Source: Cladorrhinum sp. PSN259 (lineage: Eukaryota; Ascomycota; Sordariomycetes; Sordariales; Podosporaceae). From it: 64,000 nt of DNA. Positions 10,381-21,148 of this stretch are shown here, piece by piece (within the stretch, counting starts at the first letter, position 1; each line of letters begins with the position of its first letter). Made by a program: the position numbers and the translations under genes. The notes beneath the pieces are model-generated. The model saw only the letters and a program-made list of their open reading frames with translations. It did no database searches and was not told where the DNA came from. The stretch spans positions 1,240,001-1,304,000 of the forward strand of contig MU867061.1 of the NCBI GenBank assembly GCA_033725935.1. Direction: 5' to 3'.

Positions 10381-13300
10381 ACATTTCCCTCTCGTCGTGG
10401 ATCCCAAGTTCTTCGCGATATCTTCAATACTTCTTCCTCTAGCCGCCTCCACATTCTTTTCCCGTCCACGGAGGCAAGGCTACATCGACCTCAACTCGCT
10501 TGGCACACCCTTGGTCTAGTGTTGTTAATTTGCCTCCCATATTGCGCTTCCGCTCTCAGGACCCTGGCAATGGCTCTCATTCTCCGTCTTCTTTCCTCTT
10601 CGGAACTTTCTCGTGTTTGCATCCGAGTGTAAACAATGTCTGTCGATGGTGGTCGAGGCCGCAATGGGTCGCGGTATCCGAGGTTCTCGCATGTCGCCAG
10701 CTTGATGGTCGCAGCAGGCAAATTTACGGATGAAGTGAGGATAAATGAAGCACAAATTAAGACGGGACGTTCAGGTTTTATGGGATCGCTTCCAAAAGGT
10801 ACATCGCCTTTACCAGGGCCGCGCCGAGCCCCTGTCCGTCCCATTCGAGTTACTTAATTCGCTGACGATTCCTTCTTGGTAAATGCTCCTGTGGAGATGC
10901 CGGCAACCATAATTCTTTTAATAGAAATCCGCTTCCAGAATCTGACTCTCCAATAGCCTGCAATGCAGGCAGAGGGGAACACTGGGCAATATCGGCTTTG
11001 GCAATGGCCAGTGTTCTGTGACATTGCGCCATGAGCACCCAGGCCCAAACCACCAGGAAGTTTCAGTGCTAGACACACACGACGAGAACGGCTCAAAGGG
11101 ATCTTCTGAGGGCAAAAGGCTGTGTTCTCGTTTATTTGCACTATTTCTTGGATTTTCGACCCGAGAGAGTGGACAGAGCAACACGATGCAGATTTACCAA
11201 GACATCGCAGCGTTGATCTTGCAACGCCCAGTGATCTGCCACACCACCACACATCCTCAGACACCGGCACCAGGGACCAGCACCACCTCACCGACATGAC
11301 ACTTGTCGCGAGTTCTATTTTTGTGGTCGAGGTAGGGGTCATTAATTAAGCTTAATTGAGGTCCCACCCAGACTTTCCTAGAGGGCAGCATCTGGACCTG
11401 GATCGTGGCGTGCTCAGGTTACATCTCGTTGCTTTCGGGGATATCTGCGGATGTCGATCTCTTTCGGTCAGCTGACCGACACTCGTCTTTGTATGGCTGC
11501 AAGGCTTTCTTCATCTACTTCCGTATCATACGGTTACTCTCGCAGCTTTGAGCAAGGGGAGCTAGCGGATCTTTGGGAATGGGGACACACATGTTTGTGC
11601 TCCCAGCTACTGTCAGCCAGAAGTGGTTGACTGAACTAGTCTAGCTTTCGGAACGCCGTTAAGCATTTCCCCATGCCGTTCAGCCGTGCCGCACCCCAAC
11701 ACTAGCGTTGTTGGGTTGCCCCTGGCGTACCAAACTCGACTAAGTTCCGCCACTCGGGATTAGGAGCCAGAGCCTCCGAATTCCAGCGTTGGTTACAGGC
11801 ACAGGAACACCATAGGAGAGAGGCTCTTTTGATATGCATTTTCGGGAGCAACGGGCTGCAATTCTCCCCCACAGTCGTTGACGAGCCAAACCGACGGTGT
11901 CCCACGCAAAACTATTTTGAGTCTGGAAAGTTGCAAAACGGGTACTCCAAACGGGTGGCAAACCAGTAACAATTAACAGCATCCTGGCGACGACGAAAAT
12001 TTTCCTTTGGCCGGGAACCAAAGTGACGGCGAAGCGGCTTTCTACGGATTCCCTCCAGTATCATCCAAAAGCTGTCAAATACGACGTAACTTAACCCGGG
12101 TATTCTAGCGTTACATGCACCACCACTCGGACAAACTCCTCCCGACCAGGAGCCTACAAGGTGATAAACCGCAGCTACAGCAAAAGGATGGACAGCAGGT
12201 GGACTGTTCAACGACAGGAGCGCCTTTGCTGTCTTACAGCCGACATGTTCTTGAGCCAAAACGGGGCAAGGGCGCCCCACATTGCCATTTTTGCAGCCAG
12301 GAACTCGGGTTGATCTCCAGCTTTCCATTGCAGATAGGCTGAAAACCACACACCTGGCTCGTCCCATGACTGATGTGTGGTTGATGGCATGCCGAGTAAC
12401 ACGCATCCCGTCAGATGTGAACGATGCAAGGTAACGTCAAGTTGTGTCTCAGGTATGTGTATCCTGACCAATTGACAGAACTCCGTGCAAGAGCAACAGA
12501 CCATGCCGAGCTTTGTGAATTGATGTCAAGGGCCTATTCTCACTGGAGCAGATGCCGTGCTTAAACTTGCTCATTTCAAGGACCTCTACTCCTAAACAAG
12601 CCTCTATTTCCATTTCCATCGACGTCTGTTACTCATAGGTAACAGATTAATATAAAAACCTATATCAAGGTGTCATGCCCCAAGAATAGGAACCGAGAGG
12701 ACATAAATAGCAACGGATATATACTCGAATGTCGGCTCATAAACACAGGAGGCAACCGAAACCGGGTCTGCTCTTGCTAGGCATATACGGGAACGGCACG
12801 CCTAATGCATGTTATTTATGTGCAGTACGACTTCAATACCAGCGTATCAACAACAGGAAGCTTCATTGTAGCGTTGCGTCTCCATGAATACACGGACATG
12901 TATTTTACCTGACCAAATCAGGAATCCATGTCAGACGGAGAACGACGTTAAGAAATACAACTATCATATAAACCCACTTAGTAATTTTATCATGTCATCT
13001 CATCTATTACTATGTCACAAAGTTGATACCAACTATAGCTCCGTGTATCACTCGCATGTCAAGGTAACAACTCGATGAGAAGGCCCCCAGACGCTTTGTG
13101 TCTCTCTCCCTTCCCCAGCCCCTTTATCATAAACTGTAGATCAGCCTGAGTCGAAGTGTACCAAGCCGTCCATTGCCCAGAATGACCCCCATCACGCGCG
13201 GGTCTCGTCGATGTCGGTTGTGTTCGTAAGAATATCCAGCCGGCGTAAAAAGCATCAAAATTCCAGATCTATATAAAATTAAATCTATACAGAGCTTTAC

Positions 13301-13608
13301 TTCTTTCCATACCTTTTTTTTTCTACTTCTACATAGTCCTAATGAGAGTAGAGTAGGGCATCTCCTGGCTCCTTTCCACGCAAGCTGGAGGGATACCTTA
13401 CCTAATCCTCATCTCCGGACAAGAAAACCGTCATTCCTTGGACCAGCCCCCCGTACCCCATTATGCCCCATTCATCCCCAACCCCGGAACAAGGAAACCC
13501 AAACAGGAACACATCCATACCCATTTGTATCATACCTACCTACCTACCTACGGTACGGAGACATGGATGGCGGGGAATTGCAACATCGCGCCGCCTCTGC
13601 AGCAAGCA

Positions 13609-13648
13609 GTATGTATGTATGTATGTATGTAGCAGCAGCAGCAGCAGA
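13609..13648. repeat. (GTAT)n followed by (AGC)n microsatellite
   Basis: Five to six GTAT units run directly into about six AGC units. CCTA repeats lie nearby at about 13538-13553 and CCTG repeats at about 13737-13750, making a compound simple-repeat patch. Confidence 0.85.
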
Positions 13649-14412
13649 AGAAAAAGGGTGTGTGATGTATGTACATACGCAGTTACCATCACACTCTCTC
13701 CCACGCTCCCGCCGCAATATATGTACCTCGTAGTACCTGCCTGCCTGCCTGCGTTCCTGCCTTACCCCGGAATACGACGCTGAACCGTGTCCGTGTCATG
13801 TCATGATCTTTCCTCCTCACTGGGCGTTACCCCCCCCTTGCCCCGCGGAGATGGGGGAAGAACAAGAAGGATGCGGAGAAACCGTGGGGGTTGGGGATGG
13901 CTGGTAAATGTTTTTCCGCCATGGCAAAATTGAGATGTCGAAGATACTGTTCGTGTTGTTGAGGAACTGTTGTTAGCAAACAACGGAAATGTTCAAGAAC
14001 ACAAGCAGCGAGAGTCAAAGCAGCACAGGTAAGGACCATGTAATTGAGGGCAAAAATAAACAAGGCAAGATGCAAAAGAGTGAAAACAAGCAATGGAAAA
14101 GCGCAAACAGACAACATAATGAGGTGACGGTTGAGACAAGGCACAGCAAATCATCAAGACAAATAAGCGAAGAACAAGCAGCTATGTACACTTTTTGCCT
14201 TCTCTCCTCCAAACCCATCAAATCATCTCAACTCAAAAGATCGCTTTTTTCCAAACAACAAGGCTGACAAACTTATTCGAACCAGATCCAAACACAACAC
14301 GCGCGGAAAACAAATCGATGAACCACGCTCGCTCGCTCACGGGCTCGCTTACAACACAACAACAAAACTTCAAAAATCCTCCCATCATCACATCATCACA
14401 AGGTCGTCAAAC

Positions 14413-15969
14413 TTACTTTCCCTCAACCTCCTTCAACAATCCCTCCAAGTTAATGCTCTTCGGCCTCTCAATAGGCAAGCCCAAGGCGCGATCCCAAATA
14501 AGCTGAGCCAGAGGTCCCAGGCCACGGCTGACACCGAAAGTAGCAGTGTAGTACAAGGTCTCATGGAATCCATAATGATGGAAGAGCACACCAGAGCTGG
14601 AATCAACATTAGGGTAAGGATTCTTGGTCTTGCCGTGCTTCTTGAGAACCTCGGGGGCGATCTGGCTGTTCTTTTGGACGAGCTGGAAGACGGGGTCAGC
14701 GGCAATCTCTGGGCGGGCGGCGGCGTAGTCCATCAAAGCCTCGAATCGGGGATCGGGCTTGCGCAGGACGGCGTGGCCGTAGCCTGGGACGACGCGGCCT
14801 GAGTTGAGGGTGGCCCAGAGGTAGTCGTGGATGTCTTGCTCCGAATAGTTGGCGGGGATTGCATCCTTCATTTGGATAATCCAGCGGAGGACTTCCTGGG
14901 CAGCGAGGCTATAGTTCTGTGAGTAGGTGAGTCCATGTAGAATGAGGAGTTGTAGCTTACCCGTGAAGAGGTCCAGCAAGACCCTGCAGACCGGCGCTGT
15001 AGCTGAGGAATGGATCGCTGAGGGCGCTGCCAACCAAGTGGGTGGTGTGAGCAGAGACGTTGCCACCCTCATGATCACCGTGGAGGGCCAGGTAGAGTCT
15101 GAGGAGATCCTGGAAGTTCTCGTTCTCCTTGCCGGGCTTTCCAAGCATGGCAGCAAAGTTGTAAGACCAATCCTGCTCCAGGTCAATTTCGGCCGGGAGA
15201 GCACCGCCACCCTTGTATGAGTTCTGGTAGATCTTGGCAGCAATGGTAGGCAGCTTAGCCAGAAGAGAGATGCAGTCATCAAAAGTAGGCTCCCAGTACT
15301 CGGCCTTGTTGAGACCGTTCTCGTAGGCTTTGGCGAACTTGGAATTGTAGTTGAGGGCGGACACGGCAATGGCGAACTGGGTCATTGGGTGAAGGTCCTT
15401 GGGGAAGTTGTCCAGGAGTTTGGTGACAAAGTCAGGGAGTTGACCCTGCTCGGCTAGCTCGCGAGAGAACTGGCGAACCTGGTTGGTCGAGGGGACTTTG
15501 CCGGTAAGAAGAAGCCAGAACATGGCCTCTGGCAGCATCTCTGTGCCAGTCTTGCCCTTGGGCAACTCCTTTTGGCAGTCCTTGATGGTGCGGCCGTGGA
15601 AACGGATACCCTCGTTCGCATCAAGGACGGAGCCTTCCCAGACCATAGCCTTCAGGCCACGCATGCCACCAATGGTATTCTCAACCTTGACCTCGCCAAT
15701 GACCTTGGAACCATGAGCCTTGACCTTCTTGAACAACTCGCGCTTAGCGGGGATCACCTCCCTAAGGGTCGTCTTGAGATCGGGCTCGGCGGTCGCATAC
15801 GTTCTGCGCGAGATAGGGGCATAGTTGAGGTATGTGGCAGCAACTGGCTGTTCAAGGGGTTAGCAATCTGCGAAAGAAGAGACGAATCTGTGCTGTCCAT
15901 TGCATGGCCTAGGCGACTTACACGCAAAGCACCCAGTGCTCGAGGGGTTCTTCTAAGGTTCAACGCCAT
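14413..15969 (-). CDS. mcsA: 2-methylcitrate synthase, mitochondrial, three exons
   Basis: Exons 15969-15922, 15847-14961 and 14908-14413 give 476 aa. The enzyme condenses propionyl-CoA with oxaloacetate to 2-methylcitrate, the entry step of the methylcitrate cycle, in mitochondria. The N-terminus (MALNLRRTPRALGALR, then RRTYATAEPDLK) is a basic presequence. It is assigned to the methylcitrate rather than the housekeeping citrate synthase branch by IPAKREL, the IGGMRGLKAMVWEGSVLDANEGI region, KDCQKELPKGKTGTEMLPEAMFW and PKSINLEGLL. Catalytic landmarks include the histidine regions GNVSAHTTHLVGSALSDP and VVPGYGHAVLRKPDPRF, and the substrate-binding SSGVLFHHYGF. Introns start GTAAGT and GTAAGC; the first has branch GCTAAC. 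It is head to head with methylisocitrate lyase, the cleavage enzyme of the same cycle. Confidence 0.92.
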
Positions 15970-16871
15970 TTTTTGTGTTTAACTCTGATGCTGTTCTTCT
16001 TGCAGAACGAGTCTGATCCCTTTATCCAAAACTCCGACCACCTCGACAGTGTAGTTGCCCTGATGTGTCCTCCTTTATTCCTCGGCCGAGGGATGTTTCG
16101 CGGTTACAGGGAACTTGCTTGGAGCTTGACGAACCGCGATTGCGGGGTACCTGGGGAAATCCCTGCCGAATCAATCAGCTGTATTTTTTTTACCTGAAGC
16201 TGTTCAATGACAGTGATGACGCTTTCATTTATAAAACGTTGATGTTATAAGCAGCCTGAGAGTTGCAACAGAAGACTACATAAAAGAATCACTGAAAATA
16301 ATTTCACCGAAAATATTATCAAGCAATTGCACCGCCATACTCTTCTTACCTCCTCCCCGATCACTGGCGCTTCTTCACCTTCCAAATCGACCAGTGACCA
16401 GCTCCCACTCACGTCACATTCCCCAGATTCAACCGAGGGAAGCCGTTCCTTCTGCCCCGCATTCTCGAGGCTGCTGCCCCGGACAAACGGTCTGGGGTCA
16501 TGCCAGGTGCCATTGGCCAATCAACTGCGGTCCGTTTCCCTCGGCTATCCACTGGTTCATGTTGCCTCCCAGCTTCCCTTTCACCCAAAACCATCCTTCA
16601 CGCCGAACCGACAAACCTCCTGCCCGTGCGGTGCAAGCGGTTCCAGTGATACAACGCCCTCCAGGTGACCGGTGTTTACTCAGCAGGCTCGCCGCTTATT
16701 CCGCGGACCTATCGAATATACGGGACCGACATCGGCTTAAGAACAAAAAAGTCTTGGCTATTTTATTCCTTGGTTTAAGCTGTTGGAACAATCTTGTGAT
16801 AATCTACAGCAGCTCAACCAAGCAGCTGGCTTTTACGACAACAACGACGGCCATATTTCCCTCTCGCTCCG
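15970..16871. promoter_or_regulatory. Shared divergent promoter of the methylcitrate-cycle pair
   Basis: 902 bp separate the two start codons. It contains CCTCGG or its complement four times: 16080-16085 and 16086-16091 (together the 12-bp palindrome CCTCGGCCGAGG), 16433-16438 and 16539-16544. CCTCGG is the known core of the FarA/FarB fatty-acid-response regulators of Aspergillus. A perfect inverted CCAAT element, ATTGGCCAAT, lies at 16512-16521. Sites are seen; use by a FarA-like factor is inferred. Confidence 0.6.
16080..16091. promoter_or_regulatory. 12-bp palindrome of two CCTCGG boxes
   Basis: CCTCGG immediately followed by CCGAGG, a perfect inverted repeat that a dimeric Zn2Cys6 regulator of FarA type could bind. 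It lies 111 bp upstream of the 2-methylcitrate synthase start codon. Confidence 0.55.
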
Positions 16872-18698
16872 ATGCTGCGCACTGTCATTCCTCGAGTCCC
16901 CAGGCGGGCAGTGTCGGTTCGTTTACCGTCCACCGTCTCATCCGGCACGGCCCGGCTTCTTCCACTTCGTCTGATCTCAACCACCTCCCCCGCCAGAATG
17001 GCGTCGCTTCCACCCGTGAACCCTCCTCTCACATCCACACTCGCTTCCGAGTCATATCAACTTCTCCCAGAGTCTCAAAAAGCGGGCGCCTCTGAAGATG
17101 CGCTGTTGGAGTCACAGATCCAAGAGGTGGAAGCTTGGTGGGCATCACCCCGGTTTGAGGGAATCAAGCGCGAGTGGACGGCAGCCGACGTCGTGAGCAA
17201 GCGCGGTTCTCTCCAACAATCCCACCCCAGCTCTGTCATGGCGCGAAAGCTATGGAATTTGGTACAAGAGCGCGCCACCGCAGGGAAGCCCATACACACT
17301 CTCGGCGCAATCGATCCTATTCAGATGACACAGCAGGCACCGCATCAGGAGGTTCTCTACATCTCTGGCTGGGCTTGTTCCTCGCTGTTGACAACCACGA
17401 ACGACGTGTCCCCAGACTTTGGTGATTACCCCTACAATACCGTGCCCAACCAGGTACAGCGCCTGTTCAAGGCGCAAGGCATGCATGACCGCAAACACTG
17501 GTTCCTGCGCTCCAAGATGACACCTGAGGAGCGGGCCAAGACTCCTTACGTTGACTACCTCCGCCCTATTATTGCCGACGGTGATACCGGCCATGGTGGT
17601 CTTACTGCGGTGATGAAGCTGGCCAAGCTGTTCGCTGAGAACGGCGCGGCGGCAGTGCACTTCGAGGACCAGATGCACGGAGGCAAGAAGTGCGGGCACC
17701 TCGCCGGCAAGGTGCTCGTCCCAACAGGCGAGCACATTAACAGATTGAAGGCTGCCCGTTTCCAGTGGGATGTAATGGGAACCGAGAACCTCGTCATTGC
17801 CCGTACCGACTCAGAGAGCGGCAAGCTCATCTCCTCATCAATTGATGTTCGGGACCACGAGTTCATCCTTGGTGTTGCTGACCCATCTGTCGAATCTCTC
17901 GCCGAAACCCTTGCCTCAATGGAGGCAAATGGCGCATCGGGCGCAGAGATTGACGCCTTTGAAGCCAAATGGGTCAAGTCTACCAAGCTCGTAACCTTTG
18001 ACGAGGCCGCGATCGCCCACTTCGAGGCCGAGGGTGTTGACAAATCCAAGATTGCGGATTACCAGAAGGCCGTCTCTTCCAACAGGGACTTGGGTGTCTC
18101 TGAGCGCCGCAAGCTGGCCGAATCCATCACCCCAGGCAACCCTGTCTACTGGTCCTGGGATGTCCCCCGTACCCGCGAAGGTTTCTACCACTTCCGTAGC
18201 GGCATGCCTGCAGCGACCAAGCGTGCGCTTGCATTCGCGCCGTACGCTGATCTCCTCTGGGTTGAGACCGGCGACCCGAACGTCCAGGTTTGCCGTGATC
18301 TCGGACGGGCTGTTCGCGACCAGTACCCCAAGAAGAGCTTGGTTTACAACCTCTCGCCTTCCTTCAACTGGATGGCGCACGGCTTCACTCCCGAGACCTT
18401 GAAGAGTTTCATCTGGGATATTGCAAAGGAAGGATTCGTCCTTCAGCTTGTCAGCTTGGCTGGCCTGCACAGCACTGCTACAATTTCTAATGAGCTGGCC
18501 AAGAAGTTCAAGACAGACGGCATGTCCGCTTATGTTGAGCTGATTCAGAGGCCCGAGAAGGAGCTTGGTGTTGACGTCCTCACGCACCAGAAATGGAGCG
18601 GCGCGAGCTATGTGGATGCTGTGTTGGGACATATTCAGAGCGGAAGTTCGGGAAGCAAGAGCATGGGAGATGGAAATACTGAGGGACAGTTTCATTAA
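16872..18698 (+). CDS. mclA: 2-methylisocitrate lyase, mitochondrial
   Basis: A single exon of 608 aa. It cleaves 2-methylisocitrate to pyruvate and succinate, the final step of the methylcitrate cycle. The first 40 residues are Arg/Ser-rich without acids, a mitochondrial presequence. The isocitrate-lyase superfamily is shown by IIADGDTGHGG near residue 234, HFEDQ and the catalytic KKCGHLAGKVLVP (Cys about residue 274), plus NLSPSFNW. It is assigned to the methylisocitrate branch rather than glyoxylate-cycle ICL by SGWACSSLLTTTNDVSPDFGDYP, the mitochondrial leader instead of a peroxisomal tail (it ends GQFH), and the methylcitrate synthase next door. The first ATG in the frame was chosen; an internal ATG before ASLPPVNPPL would lose the leader. 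Confidence 0.9.
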   Translation: MLRTVIPRVPRRAVSVRLPSTVSSGTARLLPLRLISTTSPARMASLPPVNPPLTSTLASESYQLLPESQKAGASEDALLESQIQEVEAWWASPRFEGIKREWTAADVVSKRGSLQQSHPSSVMARKLWNLVQERATAGKPIHTLGAIDPIQMTQQAPHQEVLYISGWACSSLLTTTNDVSPDFGDYPYNTVPNQVQRLFKAQGMHDRKHWFLRSKMTPEERAKTPYVDYLRPIIADGDTGHGGLTAVMKLAKLFAENGAAAVHFEDQMHGGKKCGHLAGKVLVPTGEHINRLKAARFQWDVMGTENLVIARTDSESGKLISSSIDVRDHEFILGVADPSVESLAETLASMEANGASGAEIDAFEAKWVKSTKLVTFDEAAIAHFEAEGVDKSKIADYQKAVSSNRDLGVSERRKLAESITPGNPVYWSWDVPRTREGFYHFRSGMPAATKRALAFAPYADLLWVETGDPNVQVCRDLGRAVRDQYPKKSLVYNLSPSFNWMAHGFTPETLKSFIWDIAKEGFVLQLVSLAGLHSTATISNELAKKFKTDGMSAYVELIQRPEKELGVDVLTHQKWSGASYVDAVLGHIQSGSSGSKSMGDGNTEGQFH

Positions 18699-18957
18699 AG
18701 GTATAATGAGTGGATGATTTGGTTGGATTGTAAATATATTCTCTTGCATTGGTGGGGGCGTTCGAATTCTATTTGGATGAGCATTTGGGAGGTGGTTATA
18801 TAGTCCAGTTACCAAACCGGTACACAGACCTGTTGGATACCCTGTCCATGCTGACTTTCGTTGTTTGCACGAGTGAGGTCACGGTCACCCAGGTGAAACC
18901 CCCATGAAGTCATTGTATCGTCATTTCGATCATTAATTCTAGGACCTAACCGGCCAT

Positions 18958-19864
18958 CTACTCAAGGCTATCCTTCAAAGCATTATTAACTGGTGCCGGC
19001 GCAGAAGGACCCTCAGGCGTGACATATGCCTTGGTCATACCGCCATCAACTGTAAGGTCGTGCCCGTTGACGAAGCTGCTCTCATCACTGGCGAGGAAAA
19101 GCACGGCCTGAGCCTGCTCAATAGCTTCGCCGAATCTTCCGGTCGGGAAGTGAATCTCTCTACGCAGTCTCTTGGCCTTGTCATCGCCCAACCAGTCTTG
19201 AAGCAGGGGAGTGTTCAAGGGGGCCGGGCAAAGGGAGTTGAATCTGTACCCCTCCCTTGCGTGCACGATGGCCAACTCTCTGGTGAGCGCCAAAACGGCG
19301 CCCTTACTTGCCGTGTAAGCCAACTGAGGGGTCGCAGACCCGACCTGCGCAACGACGGAGGCAGTGTTGATGATTGATCCCTTGGTCTTTTTGTGTCTGC
19401 GCAGAGCCAAGACGGCATGTTTGCAGCCGAACCAGACGCCCTTGACGTTGATGTTTTGGGTGAGGTCCCAGATCTCCTCCGGGGTGTTGATGGCGTCGTC
19501 GTCGCGCGCATGCATGATGCCTGCGTTGTTGAAGATGACGTCCAGGCCGCCCCAGGAGTCGAGGTGCTCGACTGCTGCCTTGACGGCTGATTCCTTGGAG
19601 ACGTCGCAGATGATTGTCTCTACGCGGCCTGCGCCGGGGACGAGCTGTTTGACCTTTGCGAGGGCGCGCTCGAGGGCTTCGGCGGAAATGTCAGCCATGA
19701 GAACGTTGGCGCCCTCTTTGGCGAAGAGGATTGAGGTCTCGAGGCCGATGCCACTAGGAGCCAGGGGGTTAGCATAATGATGCATTGACCATTTCAAACG
19801 GTTTGATGTAGTCTTACCCGGCAGCGCCGGTGATTAGGGTGTTTTTACCAGCCAGACGACCCAT
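18958..19864 (-). CDS. Short-chain dehydrogenase/reductase, two exons
   Basis: Exons 19864-19818 and 19753-18958 (64-nt intron, donor GTAAGA, branch GCTAAC, acceptor CCTAG) give 280 aa. Splicing joins ITGAAG to GIGLE and restores the nucleotide-binding TGxxxGxG motif. Other classical SDR motifs are MADIS (the Asp favours NAD over NADP), NNAG, a Ser-containing INTASVVAQVG strand, the active-site YTASK and, late, the substrate loop PAPLNTPLLQDWLG, then FVNGHDLTVDGG. It is a soluble NAD(P)-dependent oxidoreductase acting on an unknown alcohol or ketone. It converges on methylisocitrate lyase (259-bp gap) and diverges from the glutamine-synthetase-like gene. Nothing in the sequence links it to either pathway. 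Confidence 0.88.
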
Positions 19865-21148
19865 CTTAGCGGATTTGTTTGAACGAGGCGGTTTTGAGTT
19901 TTGGGTTTGTTTGGTTTGGTTGCCGGTGTTGACGTGGGAAACGCGTATGAGGGCTAGCTTGCGGGGCCGTGATAAGGTGCTAGCTTTCAATAGAGGGGCA
20001 CAACAGGACAAATTGACAGGCGCAACAGCGTGATTTTGAGAGCGCAAGTTTGGGAGTGAGGATGATGAGAGTGTTGAAACTCAAACAGAGACAGTGAAAT
20101 ATCTGCTTGGTTGAATTGAAGGGCAAGCAAACACTTATCTTACCATTGACTTGGGCTGGCCGACCTTTGATATGCTCAACGCCCCGCGTTAACCGCCACC
20201 GAGATCCGAGAACGGCGCAAGCCAACACCAAACAGAGCTCATCACCTTGGGAGAGATAAACAGTGACTGGTTATCCTTCTCTCCACCGGTATTCCTCATC
20301 AAGGAAACCAGCGCTAACAATCACTGGCCGTAAATCCCGGTTGTCGCGCTTGCCCTTCCTGCCCAATGCAGAAAGACACATGACGTCTCCATCGGGTGGT
20401 GGGAGTCTGAGGGCCCAGACCGACAGACGGAGCGGCTGCTGGGAGCGGTGAAGGAGAGACATCTAGATGATGTGTACCAGTCGTCCTTACGTCAAATGTC
20501 TCTGCTCGTTTTGAGAGATAGGGAATAGGAAAAACCAGAGGAGATACGAACACCTTGGCACCACGGTTGTTGTTCGTGGCCCGCGAATGCGGGGTTGGTA
20601 GTACCCGAAACTCTGCAATGATAAGATAAGGTGAACATCAACAAAGGATGCGAAGGTGCAAAGCTGTCTGGAAGATCCCCTCTGAAAACCCAGAGGATGT
20701 AGATTTATCCGATCTGAATGTCAAGAACCCAAGAACCTACTATACACAAAGGTCGATCCAGACTCACTTGTCGAACAGTCCATATGATCTACGGGATTGC
20801 CCCGCATCGCATGTGAGGAGAGGCATCCCTGTCAAACTGAGCTCGACAGGAACCTATGACGCAGCGGGGTCAGTTTTGCTCCAAGGGGAGCTGAACCTTG
20901 GATGGTACCCACTGAAGTCCCCTTCCCCCAACCGGTGACGTCCTCCAGATTGCAATTCAGCCTTGCTCTTTTGAAACCTTTCCCCGCGGCAGCAAGATTA
21001 TGCACTTTTGATGCTTCCATTTCTAGCAGCATCAGCATCGGATAATAGTGACCCAAGTCCTCCCTCTCAGCGACCAACAAACCCTCCCCTCAAAGAAGCA
21101 CCCACAACCGGAGCTCCGAACAGGACATCAATCAACGCAGATATTACC
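19865..21148. promoter_or_regulatory. Divergent intergenic region, SDR / glutamine-synthetase-like
   Basis: 1.28 kb between divergent starts; should hold both promoters. I see no convincing regulatory motif and no gene. The ORF at 20648-20938 has no recognisable features. Confidence 0.4.

Larger units (their letters stand above)
10226..14412. other. 4.2-kb gene-poor stretch
   Basis: It runs from the DUF4360 promoter to the 3' end of the methylcitrate synthase gene. ORFs such as 10854-11342 (-), 11912-12406 (-) and 13827-14144 (-) are short, compositionally odd and without motifs. AT content rises from about 12.5 to 13.4 kb. Tetranucleotide and trinucleotide repeats lie at about 13.54-13.75 kb. 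No gene can be supported. Confidence 0.4.

Noticed and set aside
10854..12406. Minus-strand ORFs of about 160 codons (10854-11342 and 11912-12406)
   Set aside because: No motif, no splice-linked partner, Cys/Trp/Arg composition of random sequence.
14413..15969. Housekeeping citrate synthase
   Set aside because: Diagnostic stretches match the fungal 2-methylcitrate synthase branch instead.
16872..18698. Glyoxylate-cycle isocitrate lyase
   Set aside because: Mitochondrial leader, methylisocitrate-lyase-type signature and pairing with 2-methylcitrate synthase argue for the methylcitrate enzyme.
17916..18815. 299-codon ORF antisense to methylisocitrate lyase
   Set aside because: Mirror of a conserved exon in a biased-codon gene; no recognisable domain.
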